Shown here piece after piece: positions 25,038-31,956 of a DNA stretch of 64,000 nucleotides. The DNA comes from DATAEY01 sp045805565. Lineage in GTDB: Bacteria > Actinomycetota > Thermoleophilia > Solirubrobacterales > Solirubrobacteraceae. The notes under the pieces were generated by a model, which saw only the letters and a program-made list of their open reading frames with translations, was not told the DNA's origin and did no database searches. The stretch's first letter is position 1. Each line of letters starts with the position of its first letter. The DNA is taken from NCBI GenBank assembly GCA_045805565.1, contig JBJMKZ010000025.1:1-64000 (forward strand), written 5' to 3'. The translations under genes were made by a program, and so were the position numbers.

Positions 25038-25265
25038 ATGACTGACCCCACGCCTCGCCCGGACGAGCAGGAGTTTCGCCCGCTCAGCCGCGAGGAGCTA
25101 AATGAGCTGGCCGGCGAGGAGCTGCCCGAGCGGGCGGCCATGTCGCTGGTCAACGCCAACGTGGCGATTCCCATCAACGCGGCGGTGGCCGCCAACGTGC
25201 TCTCAGACAACGCGGTCGCTTACGCCGACGCCGCCCAGACCACCCCGATCGACCAGAGCAACTAG
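25038..25265 (+). CDS. Tandem small peptide 1 (candidate precursor peptide)
   Basis: The 75-residue acidic peptide has no signal sequence. Its parts are a variable N-terminus (1-14), the block PLSREELNELAGEELPERAA (15-34), MSLVNANVA (35-43) and an Ala/Val/Asn-rich C-terminus (INAAVAANVLSDNAVAYADA) ending QSN. The central blocks recur in the next two genes, with near-identical DNA in the first two, showing recent duplication. The block order, a charged helical leader and a small-residue-rich C-terminus, resembles RiPP precursors, but there is no obvious modified residue set. The PqqD/M50 protein encoded downstream is the likely partner. Confidence 0.8.
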   Translation: MTDPTPRPDEQEFRPLSREELNELAGEELPERAAMSLVNANVAIPINAAVAANVLSDNAVAYADAAQTTPIDQSN

Positions 25266-25274
25266 GAGGCCGAG

Positions 25275-25496
25275 ATGCCCGAGCCCAGCGCACATCCCGA
25301 GCAGTTCAAGCCCCTCAGCCGCGAGGAGCTAAACCAGCTGGCGGGCGAGGAGCTGCCCGAGCGGGCGGCCATGTCGCTGGTCAACGCCAACGTGGCGGCG
25401 CCCGTCAACGCGGCGGTGGCGCTCAACGTGGCGTCCGACGACTCGATCGCCTACGCCAACGCGCAACAGGACGTCGACATCACCCAGAGCAACTAG
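25275..25496 (+). CDS. Tandem small peptide 2 (candidate precursor peptide)
   Basis: The 73-residue paralogue of the preceding peptide shares PLSREELNQLAGEELPERAA and MSLVNANVA and the terminal QSN. It differs mainly at the N-terminus and in the C-terminal segment (PVNAAVALNVASDDSIAYAN). ATG 25275 follows AGGAGG at 25264-25269. It starts 9 bases after the preceding stop, so the genes are co-translated. The constant leader-like block and variable C-terminus fit a precursor family. Confidence 0.8.
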   Translation: MPEPSAHPEQFKPLSREELNQLAGEELPERAAMSLVNANVAAPVNAAVALNVASDDSIAYANAQQDVDITQSN

Positions 25497-25505
25497 GAGA
25501 CGGAG

Positions 25506-25694
25506 ATGCCCGACAAGCAGCCCGAGGAGGACAGCTCGTTCTCGCGTGAGGAGCTCGAGCAGCTGTCCGGCGAGAAGCTGCCCCCCCGCACCGCGATGTC
25601 GCTGGTCAACGCCAACCTGGCGGCGGACGTGGACGCGACCGTGGCGGCGAACATGCTCTCGGACGACGTCCTTCCCGAGGCCGACCCCGACTAG
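25506..25694 (+). CDS. Tandem small peptide 3, divergent copy (candidate precursor peptide)
   Basis: The 62-residue copy is shorter and more diverged. It keeps FSREELEQLSGEKLPPRTA and MSLVNAN, then LAADVDATVAANMLSDD, and ends with acidic residues instead of QSN. The loss of the YA.A segment and of the terminal QSN shows which parts vary. It follows 9 bases after the second copy with its own GGAG site, and the PqqD/M50 gene begins 89 bases downstream. Confidence 0.78.
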   Translation: MPDKQPEEDSSFSREELEQLSGEKLPPRTAMSLVNANLAADVDATVAANMLSDDVLPEADPD

Positions 25695-25783
25695 GGCGGC
25701 GGCCTTGACGCCAACCAGCGACTCGAGTGGCGTCGCAGGGGGCGGCCAAAAGGGTCGCCCCCGCCGCTGACGAGGGCCTGACG

Positions 25784-27586
25784 ATGGCAACCGCGACCGC
25801 GTCACCGCCTGTCCCGCAGGCGCCGGCCCCGCCCACCGCGCACCGGGCCCCACCCCGCCTGGCCCGTGGCATCGAGCTGATCGGCAGGTACGAGGACTCC
25901 GGGTTCAAGGAGCCGCCCTACATCGTGCGCCGCCGCGACGGGCAGGTCATCCAGCTGCCCCACCTCCTCTACGTGGTGGCCGAGCAGGTCGATGGCCGCC
26001 GCGATCACGGCGAGATCGCCGCCCGGGTGACGGAGGCCTTCGGGCGCGGCCTGGGCGCCGAGGACGTACGGTTCCTGATCGACGAGAAGCTGCGGCCGCT
26101 GGGGATCGTGGCCGACCCCGCGGGCACGCGCGAGCTGCCCAAGGTCGACCCGCTGCTGGCGCTGAAGTTCCGCACCGCCGTCGTTCCCGAGCGCTTCGTC
26201 ACCGCCATAACCAGCGCGTTCAAGCCGTTGTTCTGGCCTCCCGTCGTCCTCGCGGTGGTCGTCGGCATGATGGGGCTCGACGGCTGGCTGTTCTTCGTGC
26301 ACGGGGTGAGCCAGAGCCTGCGGGCGGCCCTCTATCAGCCGCTCGTCCTGGTGCTGCTGTTCGGCGGGGTCGTCGTCGCCACCGTGCTGCACGAGATCGG
26401 CCACGCCACCGCCTGCCGCTACGGGGGAGCCAAGCCGGGGGTCATGGGGGTCGGCATCTACATCGTCTGGCCGGCCTTCTTCACCGACGTCACCGACGCC
26501 TACCGGCTGAACAAGCGCGGGCGGCTGCGCACCGACCTGGGCGGCGTCTACTTCAACGCCGTGTTCGCCCTCGCGGCGGCCGGCGCCTACTTCGCCACCG
26601 GCTTCGAGCCGGTGCTCCTCCTGGTCCTGATCCAGACCTTCGCGATCCTCCAGCAGATGCTGCCGCTCCTGCGCCTGGACGGCTACTACATCATCAGCGA
26701 CCTCACCGGCGTCCCCGACATGTTCGCCCGCGTCCGGCCGACCCTGGCCAGCCTGATCCCGGGCCGCCCGCGCAATCCGCGCGTCGAGGAGCTCAAGCCC
26801 TGGGTGCGGGTCGCGGTGAGCGGCTACGTGCTGACGGTCGTGCCGCTGCTTCTGTTCTCCGCCGTGATGATGATGATCCAGGCCCCGCGGGTGTTCGCGA
26901 CCGCCTATGACTCGCTGGGGCTGCGCTATCACGACGTGTCGGCTGCCTTCGGGTCGGGGAATACGGTGGCCGGACTCGCCGGAGTGATCCAGATGGCCGT
27001 GCTGGTGCTCCCGCTGGCGGGAATAGTCGTCACCAGCGGTCGCATCGGACGGCGCGTCAGCGTGGCCGCCTGGACGTGGTCGGCCGGCGAGCCCCTGCGT
27101 CGCGCGGCCGTGCTGGGGCCACTGCTGACGGCCGGAGGCCTGGCGGCATTCGTGTGGTGGCCGAACGGGGACTACAGGCCGATCCAGCCGCAGGAGCATG
27201 GCACGATCCAAGGCGGGTTCGCCGCGCTGCGACAGATAGCCACCGGCCGTCCCTCGCTGACACCAGAGCGCCAGCGCGAGCTGCACGGGGCACCGGGCGA
27301 GCGCTCGCACACGCGACGTTCCACCAAGTCCAAGGCGGCGTCCGCGATCCGCAGATCGCGCCGCTCGGCCCCGAACCAGGGCACGACGCCTCGACAGACA
27401 GCGACCACACCGCAGGACAAGTCGGCTCCGTCGGGGGAGGAAGGCCCGACGCAACCGGCGCCCGAGGGCCAGACCACCACCTCGGGGGCGCCGCCGTCGC
27501 CGGAAGACCAGACGGCCACGTCCGCCGCGCCGGCGGCCGCGCCGCCGCCGGTGCCGCCCCCGACACCGCCCGGAGCCAGCCCGTGA
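25784..27586 (+). CDS. PqqD-like/M50 zinc metalloprotease membrane protein
   Basis: The 600-residue protein begins with a Pro/Ala-rich stretch (1-27), then a PqqD-like winged-helix domain (about 30-110: YIVRRRDGQVIQL, DGRRDHGEIAARV), the fold that binds leader peptides in RiPP pathways. A multi-span M50 (site-2-protease-like) domain follows with HEIGH at 203-207 and the metal Asp in LDGYY (Asp299), then more spans (to about 475) and a Pro/Thr/Ser-rich tail of about 120 residues. It resembles YydH-type peptide metalloproteases. ATG 25784 is chosen; GTG 25727 is an alternative. Its stop overlaps the next start (GTGA). Confidence 0.88.
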   Translation: MATATASPPVPQAPAPPTAHRAPPRLARGIELIGRYEDSGFKEPPYIVRRRDGQVIQLPHLLYVVAEQVDGRRDHGEIAARVTEAFGRGLGAEDVRFLIDEKLRPLGIVADPAGTRELPKVDPLLALKFRTAVVPERFVTAITSAFKPLFWPPVVLAVVVGMMGLDGWLFFVHGVSQSLRAALYQPLVLVLLFGGVVVATVLHEIGHATACRYGGAKPGVMGVGIYIVWPAFFTDVTDAYRLNKRGRLRTDLGGVYFNAVFALAAAGAYFATGFEPVLLLVLIQTFAILQQMLPLLRLDGYYIISDLTGVPDMFARVRPTLASLIPGRPRNPRVEELKPWVRVAVSGYVLTVVPLLLFSAVMMMIQAPRVFATAYDSLGLRYHDVSAAFGSGNTVAGLAGVIQMAVLVLPLAGIVVTSGRIGRRVSVAAWTWSAGEPLRRAAVLGPLLTAGGLAAFVWWPNGDYRPIQPQEHGTIQGGFAALRQIATGRPSLTPERQRELHGAPGERSHTRRSTKSKAASAIRRSRRSAPNQGTTPRQTATTPQDKSAPSGEEGPTQPAPEGQTTTSGAPPSPEDQTATSAAPAAAPPPVPPPTPPGASP

Positions 27587-28356
27587 TCGGGCGCCGGCAG
27601 GTGGCCGCTGCGCTGGCGGCGTGCGTCCTGGCCGCGCCCGCGTGCGGCGCGCTCGCCGAACCGGCGGCCGCGCAGGACACCTCGGCGGTGGCGGTCAACA
27701 CCCGCGACGGCTCGTCGGTGTTTCGCCTCGCCTTCTCGATCCGAAGGGTCATGGGCGATGTCGTCGACCAGCGCAACGCCGCTGTGGCGTATGCCAGCTG
27801 CGACAGCTGCCAGACGGTGGCCATTTCGATTGAGGCGCTGATCGTGGCCAGCGACCCGTCGGTGGTCACCCCCGAGAACCTGGCGTTGGCGATCAACGTG
27901 AACTGCAACCTGTGCGCCACGCTCGCCTCCGCCTACCAGTTCGTGCTGGGAGGGGGCGCGATCCGGCTGCAGCTTTCGGCGCAGGGCCGCCAGCAGGCCG
28001 AGGAGATACACCGGGAGCTGCTGAGGCTGCGCAACTCGAACCTTTCGATCGAAGAGATCCAGGCCCAGACGGACGCCCTGATGGGTCGGCTTCAACAGGT
28101 GCTGGCCAGCCAACTCGTCGTGCTCGGGCCCGGCTCGGGAGCTGGCGGGGGCGCCGACCAGACGCCGGAGCCGAGTTCGGCTCAAACCCCAACGGCGACG
28201 CAGCCCGAGAGTCCGCCCAGCGCGACGACCCCGAGCGCGACAACCCCGAGTGCGACGACGCCGAGCGCGACGACGCCCACCCAGCCCGAGCCGACCAAGA
28301 CCTCTGCGGACTCCGGATCCGACCAGACGCAGACCGAGGGCGCGCCGGCGCACTGA
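27583..28356 (+). CDS. Secreted partner protein of the PqqD/M50 operon
   Basis: The 257-residue precursor has a signal peptide (about 1-30, VAAALAACVLAAPACGA), a globular region (about 35-150) with two Cys pairs (ASCDSCQ and NCNLC) and repeated AVAVN / NAAVAYA / LALAINVN phrases, a helical stretch (about 130-180) and a low-complexity Pro/Thr/Ser tail. The AVAxN and NAAVA phrases echo the C-termini of the tandem peptides. GTG 27583 overlaps the M50 stop, indicating coupled translation. It could be the target, carrier or final form handled by the protease. Its function is not known. Confidence 0.75.
   Translation: MIGRRQVAAALAACVLAAPACGALAEPAAAQDTSAVAVNTRDGSSVFRLAFSIRRVMGDVVDQRNAAVAYASCDSCQTVAISIEALIVASDPSVVTPENLALAINVNCNLCATLASAYQFVLGGGAIRLQLSAQGRQQAEEIHRELLRLRNSNLSIEEIQAQTDALMGRLQQVLASQLVVLGPGSGAGGGADQTPEPSSAQTPTATQPESPPSATTPSATTPSATTPSATTPTQPEPTKTSADSGSDQTQTEGAPAH
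28219..28278 (+). repeat. Four 15-base repeats encoding SATTP units
   Basis: Four consecutive 15-base units of the form agcgcgacgaccccg encode Ser-Ala-Thr-Thr-Pro repeats in the tail of the secreted partner protein. The even period keeps the frame if copy number changes. Confidence 0.8.
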
Positions 28357-28357
28357 C

Positions 28358-29173
28358 ATGAGCAACGCCGGCCCGGTCTTCCGGCGAACCGCGCTGGCCG
28401 CGCTGGCCCTGGCGGCGGGACTCGCCGGTTGCGGCGGCGACAACCCGCGCGAGGTGGTGAGGCAGACGGCCAAGAACCTCGCCAGGGTGCACAGCGCCAA
28501 TCTCTACCTGCGGATCGGGCTGCATCCCCTGGACTCGCCCCGCGGCGGCTTGGCGCTGTCGCTGAACGGGCCGTTCTCGCTTCCCGCCGCCGGCGAGCTT
28601 CCGACCGCCCGCATCACGTACGTGCAGTCGGCCGGGAGCCGGCGGACGGTCGCCACGCTCATCTCCACCCCGCGCGAGGCGTTCGTCAGCCTGCGCGGAG
28701 CTTCCTATCGCCTGCCTGAACGGCTGGCGAAGCGCCTGCGCACGACGGGGCCCCGCCGGGGCTCGGTGTCCCTCGCCCAGCTGAACGTGGCCGACTGGAT
28801 CGAGAACCCGAGCGCCCACGACGCGCCCGGCGGCGCCGAGCGCGTGACCGGGCGCCTCGACGTCGTCGCCGCCGTCCGTGATGTCCTCGCTGCGCAGAGG
28901 CGCGCGGGCGGCAACGCCCTAGAGCTGAGCTCACGGGAAGCGCGGCGGCTGCGCGAGTCGGTGCGCTCGTCGTCGGTCGAGCTCGTGACCGGCCGCCAGG
29001 ACCGCCAGCTGCGGCGCCTGCGCGGCTCGGCCACCGTGGCCGTGCCTACCCGTCTGCGCCGGCAGCTGGGGCGGTTGAGCCTGCGGATGGCCTTCGAGAT
29101 GCGGCTGCGCGACGTGAACCGGCCGGTGCAGGTGCGCGCTCCCGCTCGAGCGCTTCCCCTGCCCGCCCGGTGA
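28358..29173 (+). CDS. Putative lipoprotein, LolA/LppX-like fold possible
   Basis: The 271-residue precursor has a lipoprotein signal (1-25, LAAGLAGCGGD). Its mature part has the pattern AKNLARVHSANLYLRIGL, then ARITYVQSAG, EAFVSLRGASYRLPE and a second half with SVELVTGRQDRQLRR and LSLRMAFEMRLRDVNRPV. This layout, an antiparallel sheet with a half-open barrel, is seen in LolA/LppX-like lipid-carrier lipoproteins, but the match is by pattern only. It starts 2 bases after the preceding gene, so it is the last member of the peptide/M50 operon. Confidence 0.7.
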   Translation: MSNAGPVFRRTALAALALAAGLAGCGGDNPREVVRQTAKNLARVHSANLYLRIGLHPLDSPRGGLALSLNGPFSLPAAGELPTARITYVQSAGSRRTVATLISTPREAFVSLRGASYRLPERLAKRLRTTGPRRGSVSLAQLNVADWIENPSAHDAPGGAERVTGRLDVVAAVRDVLAAQRRAGGNALELSSREARRLRESVRSSSVELVTGRQDRQLRRLRGSATVAVPTRLRRQLGRLSLRMAFEMRLRDVNRPVQVRAPARALPLPAR

Positions 29174-29180
29174 CGGGGTC

Positions 29181-29196
29181 GGCCGCCGACGCCGGC
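29181..29196. repeat. Intergenic 16-base repeat, copy 2
   Basis: GGCCGCCGACGCCGGC lies in the gap between two convergent lipoprotein genes. See also 20628-20643 and 29224-29239. Confidence 0.5.
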
Positions 29197-29223
29197 ATGC
29201 CTCAGCGGCGGCGGGGGCGCAGG

Positions 29224-29239
29224 GGCCGCCGACGCCGGC
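29224..29239. repeat. Intergenic 16-base repeat, copy 3
   Basis: This is an exact copy of the 16-mer at 29181-29196, 43 bases apart start to start, in the same convergent gap. The gap 29174-29245 holds nothing else recognisable. Confidence 0.5.
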
Positions 29240-29245
29240 GGCGGC

Positions 29246-29710
29246 TCACTGCCCGCACTCGGTGAACCCGAACTGCCTCGCCTTCTGGCTGAAGCTGTTG
29301 CGCCCCAGCTTCCCGAACTGGGCCTTGAAGCGGTTCAGGTCGCCGGCGCTCGCGGCGTCCTGGGCCTCCTGCAGCGCCGCGCGCACCTGGTCGGCGCCGG
29401 CGAGGATCTCGTCCCACTGCTTCTTGCCCTCGGTCGGCTCGCCGAGCCCGTGCAGGTAGTCGATCTGCGCCTTGTGGATCGGATTGACCTTGGCGAGGTA
29501 CCCGGCGGCCTGAGCAAGCTGGGCGCGGGTGGCGCCCTGGGGGCTGAACCGGGGCTGTGGAATCGCCTGGATGCGGCGACTGTCCCGGGCGCAGCGCGCA
29601 TCGCCCTTCCGGATCAGCTCCCCCTTGGAGATGGACTTGCCCCCGCCGCATCCGGCGACGGCGGCGAGGGCGCCGGCGAGCGCCAGCACACCGATGACCC
29701 TTGACCTCAT
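29246..29710 (-). CDS. Small lipoprotein of unknown function
   Basis: The 154-residue precursor has a clear lipoprotein signal (1-23, lipobox AVAGCGG) and a helical mature part (about 30-150) with KGELIRKGDARCARDSRR, two further Cys-free helices and a C-terminal FTECGQ. Three Cys in the mature protein, including the lipidated one, could leave one disulfide. ATG 29710 is preceded by GAGGAGG. It is separate from pth (50-base gap). No family is assigned. Confidence 0.75.
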   Translation of the reverse strand: MRSRVIGVLALAGALAAVAGCGGGKSISKGELIRKGDARCARDSRRIQAIPQPRFSPQGATRAQLAQAAGYLAKVNPIHKAQIDYLHGLGEPTEGKKQWDEILAGADQVRAALQEAQDAASAGDLNRFKAQFGKLGRNSFSQKARQFGFTECGQ

Positions 29711-29760
29711 GCACGGCCTCCTCGTGGTCGGGCCCGGCGGGCGCCGAGCCGGCGCGCAGG

Positions 29761-30351
29761 CTACCGCCCCCGTGGCCCGTCAGGCGTTCGACCGTCCACC
29801 ACCACGCGCTCCGCGTGGTCGCGGGCTCGCTCGATCAGCTCCCGAACCTGGTCCTCGGGCTCCGAGAAGCGCGACAGGACGTAATCGGACACCACCTCCG
29901 GGTCGGTGGTGTCGGGCCGGCCGACGCCGATACGCAGTCGGGCGAAGTCAGGCCCGCCCAGCTCGCGGGACAGCGACCTCAACCCGTTGTGGCCCGCCAG
30001 CCCGCCACCGACCCGGTGCCGCACGTCACCGAAGGGAAGGTCGATGTCGTCGTGGATGACCAGCACACGCTCCAGCGGCAGCTTGAGCGCACCCCGCGCC
30101 GGCCCCGCCGAGCGGCCGGCGTCGTTCATGTACGTCTGCGGCAGGAGGACGGCCACCCGCGGTCCTCCCGGGCCGGCACGACCTTCGCTGATGAGGCCGG
30201 CGAAGCGGTGTCGGCTTCGTCCCAGCCCCCAGCGCTCGGCCAGCGCCCCGGCCGCCCGGAAGCCGACGTTGTGGCGGGTGTCCGCGTAACGCTCGCCGGG
30301 GTTGCCCAGCCCGACGATCAGCCAGTCGGTGGGGGCGCCGAACAGCCGCAG
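29761..30351 (-). CDS. pth: Peptidyl-tRNA hydrolase, apparently with a CTG start codon
   Basis: The 196-residue enzyme recycles peptidyl-tRNA. The catalytic set is complete: GLGNPG (Asn17), TRHNVG (His27) and HDDIDL (Asp100). The frame has no ATG, GTG or TTG upstream of these motifs: the first ATG/GTG/TTG is the GTG at 30156, which would delete both Asn17 and His27, and the in-frame codon just before the family's N-terminus is the rplY TAG stop (30355-30357). The start must therefore be CTG 30351, 30345 or 30321 (or the ATC at 30318). CTG 30351 is chosen because GGCGGA lies about 8 bases upstream. It follows rplY directly. Confidence 0.85.
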   Translation of the reverse strand: MRLFGAPTDWLIVGLGNPGERYADTRHNVGFRAAGALAERWGLGRSRHRFAGLISEGRAGPGGPRVAVLLPQTYMNDAGRSAGPARGALKLPLERVLVIHDDIDLPFGDVRHRVGGGLAGHNGLRSLSRELGGPDFARLRIGVGRPDTTDPEVVSDYVLSRFSEPEDQVRELIERARDHAERVVVDGRTPDGPRGR

Positions 30352-30354
30352 CGG

Positions 30355-31062
30355 CTATTCCGCCTGGGGCTCCTCGGCCCCCGCGGCGGGGGACGGCGCC
30401 TCGCCCTCGGCGGCCGGCGGCTCCTCGGCTCCCTCGGCCGCCTCGGCCTCCTCGCCCACCAGCTCCGTCTCCTCCTCGATCTCCGGCTCCTCCTCCACCC
30501 GGGGCGGTGACAGGGTGGCGATCACCGTCTCCTGCGGATCGTCGAGCAGCGTGACGTCCCCGGGCGGCGTAACCGCGGCCAGCGTGAGGGTGTCGTTCAT
30601 CTCCATGCCGGAGACGTCGTGGCGGATGACGTCCGGAATCGCGGTGGGCAGCGCCTCGACATTCAGCTCGCGAGTCACCTGCTCGAGGATCCCGCCCTCC
30701 TTGACGCCCGGAGCCTCCTCGACGCCTTCCAGCTCGAGGACGGTGGTCGCCTGGATCGGGCGGTCGAGCCGCACGCGGAGCATGTCGACGTGGAGCAGCC
30801 GGCCGGTCACCGGGTGGTGCTGCTCCTCCTTGACCACCACGGGCGTGCTCCCACCGCCGTCGAGCGAGAGCTCGATCACCGCGCCGGCGTGGGCGAGCGC
30901 CTGGCGCAGGGCCCGCTGGTCGACCTCGAATGTCTGGGGCTCGTCGCCGCCGCCGTAGACGACGCCGGGCACATGCCCTTGGCGACGCAGCCGGCGTGCG
31001 GCCCGCGACCCTTCGGGCCGTCGCGGCTGGACCGAGAGGCGGGTGGTCTGCTGTCGAGCCAT
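30355..31062 (-). CDS. rplY: 50S ribosomal protein L25 / general stress protein Ctc
   Basis: This 235-residue CTC-type L25 binds 5S rRNA. The N-terminal L25 domain (about 1-95) has RRLRRQGHVPGVVYGGG and HVDMLRVRL; the C-terminal TL5-type domain (about 96-185) has VEEAPGVKEGGILEQVTREL. The last 50 residues form a strongly acidic Glu/Ala tail, common in high-GC actinobacteria. ATG 31062 (MARQQTTRL) is chosen over an upstream start. The prs and glmU genes upstream and pth downstream are the usual companions of ctc. Confidence 0.93.
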   Translation of the reverse strand: MARQQTTRLSVQPRRPEGSRAARRLRRQGHVPGVVYGGGDEPQTFEVDQRALRQALAHAGAVIELSLDGGGSTPVVVKEEQHHPVTGRLLHVDMLRVRLDRPIQATTVLELEGVEEAPGVKEGGILEQVTRELNVEALPTAIPDVIRHDVSGMEMNDTLTLAAVTPPGDVTLLDDPQETVIATLSPPRVEEEPEIEEETELVGEEAEAAEGAEEPPAAEGEAPSPAAGAEEPQAE

Positions 31063-31133
31063 GCCGCCGGCGATGGTACTAAGGAGCCGCCCCCGCACCG
31101 CCCCGCCGCGGCATAGCCCGATTGGTCTCGGGG

Positions 31134-31139
31134 TAACCT
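31134..31139 (+). promoter_or_regulatory. -10 box, leaderless promoter
   Basis: TAACCT ends 6 bases before GTG 31146, leaving no leader. Confidence 0.35.
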
Positions 31140-31145
31140 CCAGGC

Positions 31146-31487
31146 GTGGGAGCGGACGCGAAGCTGATCGCGCTGTTCGCGGTGCTGCACCTGATCGGGA
31201 TGGGGCTGGGCGCGGTGCTGCTCGTCATGTTCCTGCGCAGCGACAGCGTCACCGTCTGGTCGCCGCCCGACGAGGAGGGAGGGGGCGGCGGGAACGATCG
31301 AGTGCCGCCCCGCCCGCCGGGTCCCAGCGGCGGCGGCCCACCCCTCGTCGATGCCCGTCCGGCGCGGATACGGCTGCGCGAGCCGCGGCGGCTGACCGAT
31401 CTCGCGCCAGTGCGCGAACGGCGTCCCGCCCATGCTCCCGGCGATGCCCCCACCCGACCTCGCGCGCCGGCCCGACGACGCACCTAG
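31146..31487 (+). CDS. Small membrane protein with Pro/Arg-rich tail
   Basis: The 113-residue protein has one N-terminal membrane span (about 7-30, LIALFAVLHLIGMGLGAVLLVMF), a Gly/Asp/Glu linker and a basic Pro/Arg-rich cytoplasmic tail ending in RAPARRRT. It is oriented opposite to rplY. The start is GTG 31146, preceded by a leaderless-type promoter. The function is unknown; the last 4 bases overlap the convergent gene. Confidence 0.6.
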   Translation: MGADAKLIALFAVLHLIGMGLGAVLLVMFLRSDSVTVWSPPDEEGGGGGNDRVPPRPPGPSGGGPPLVDARPARIRLREPRRLTDLAPVRERRPAHAPGDAPTRPRAPARRRT

Positions 31488-31942
31488 GCGGCAGCTGGGC
31501 AGCCGGCATCGCGCCTGATCGGGCGGCTGAGCGCCAGCACCCGCACCCGGAACCCGTGCAGCAGATCGCCGCCGCGCCGCAGCCTCACGCACTGGACGAC
31601 CGGCAGCGCGTCACCCGCGTGCCAGGCGATTCGGGCGGTCCCCGTCCGTGCCCGCACCGCCAGCGCCGACGGACCGTCGAGGCGGAGGATGCGCACCTTC
31701 CCCGGGCTGTGCAGGCGGGCCACGTCGGCGCTCACCCGCCCGCGGCAGGCGGCGTCGGAGCGGCATCCCCGGATGCTGCGGATCACCTGGGCGCCGTCGC
31801 CGTGCGACTGGGCCTTCACGATCTCGATGGCCGCGTCGCGCTCGGCATTGGCGGCTCCCAGCACGCGCGCGAGCCCGGCGCTGACCACCAGGAAGACCAG
31901 GGCCCCCAGTGCGACCAGCGCGTAGCGCAGCGGACGCGGCAA
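31484..31942 (-). CDS. Putative membrane-anchored protein of unknown function
   Basis: Only TTG 31942 gives a sensible N-terminus after the upstream stop. The 152-residue product then has a single N-terminal membrane span (about 7-27, ALVALGALVFLVVSAGL) and an extracytoplasmic domain (about 30-150) with four Cys (IRGCRSDAACRG, VVQCVRL, DAGCPAA), which could form disulfides. It follows the upstream gene on the same strand by 14 bases. The start codon is uncertain and no family is recognised. Confidence 0.55.
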   Translation of the reverse strand: MPRPLRYALVALGALVFLVVSAGLARVLGAANAERDAAIEIVKAQSHGDGAQVIRSIRGCRSDAACRGRVSADVARLHSPGKVRILRLDGPSALAVRARTGTARIAWHAGDALPVVQCVRLRRGGDLLHGFRVRVLALSRPIRRDAGCPAAA

Positions 31943-31956
31943 GCCGCCGGGCCCGA

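Noticed and set aside
28219..28278. Possible CRISPR-like repeat array
   Set aside because: The 15-base units are contiguous without spacers and encode an in-frame SATTP tail.
30318..30420. rplY-pth as one protein through read-through of the TAG at 30355
   Set aside because: The two share a frame, but both domains have normal lengths and are separate genes elsewhere, so coupled initiation at CTG is simpler. It was kept as an alternative only.
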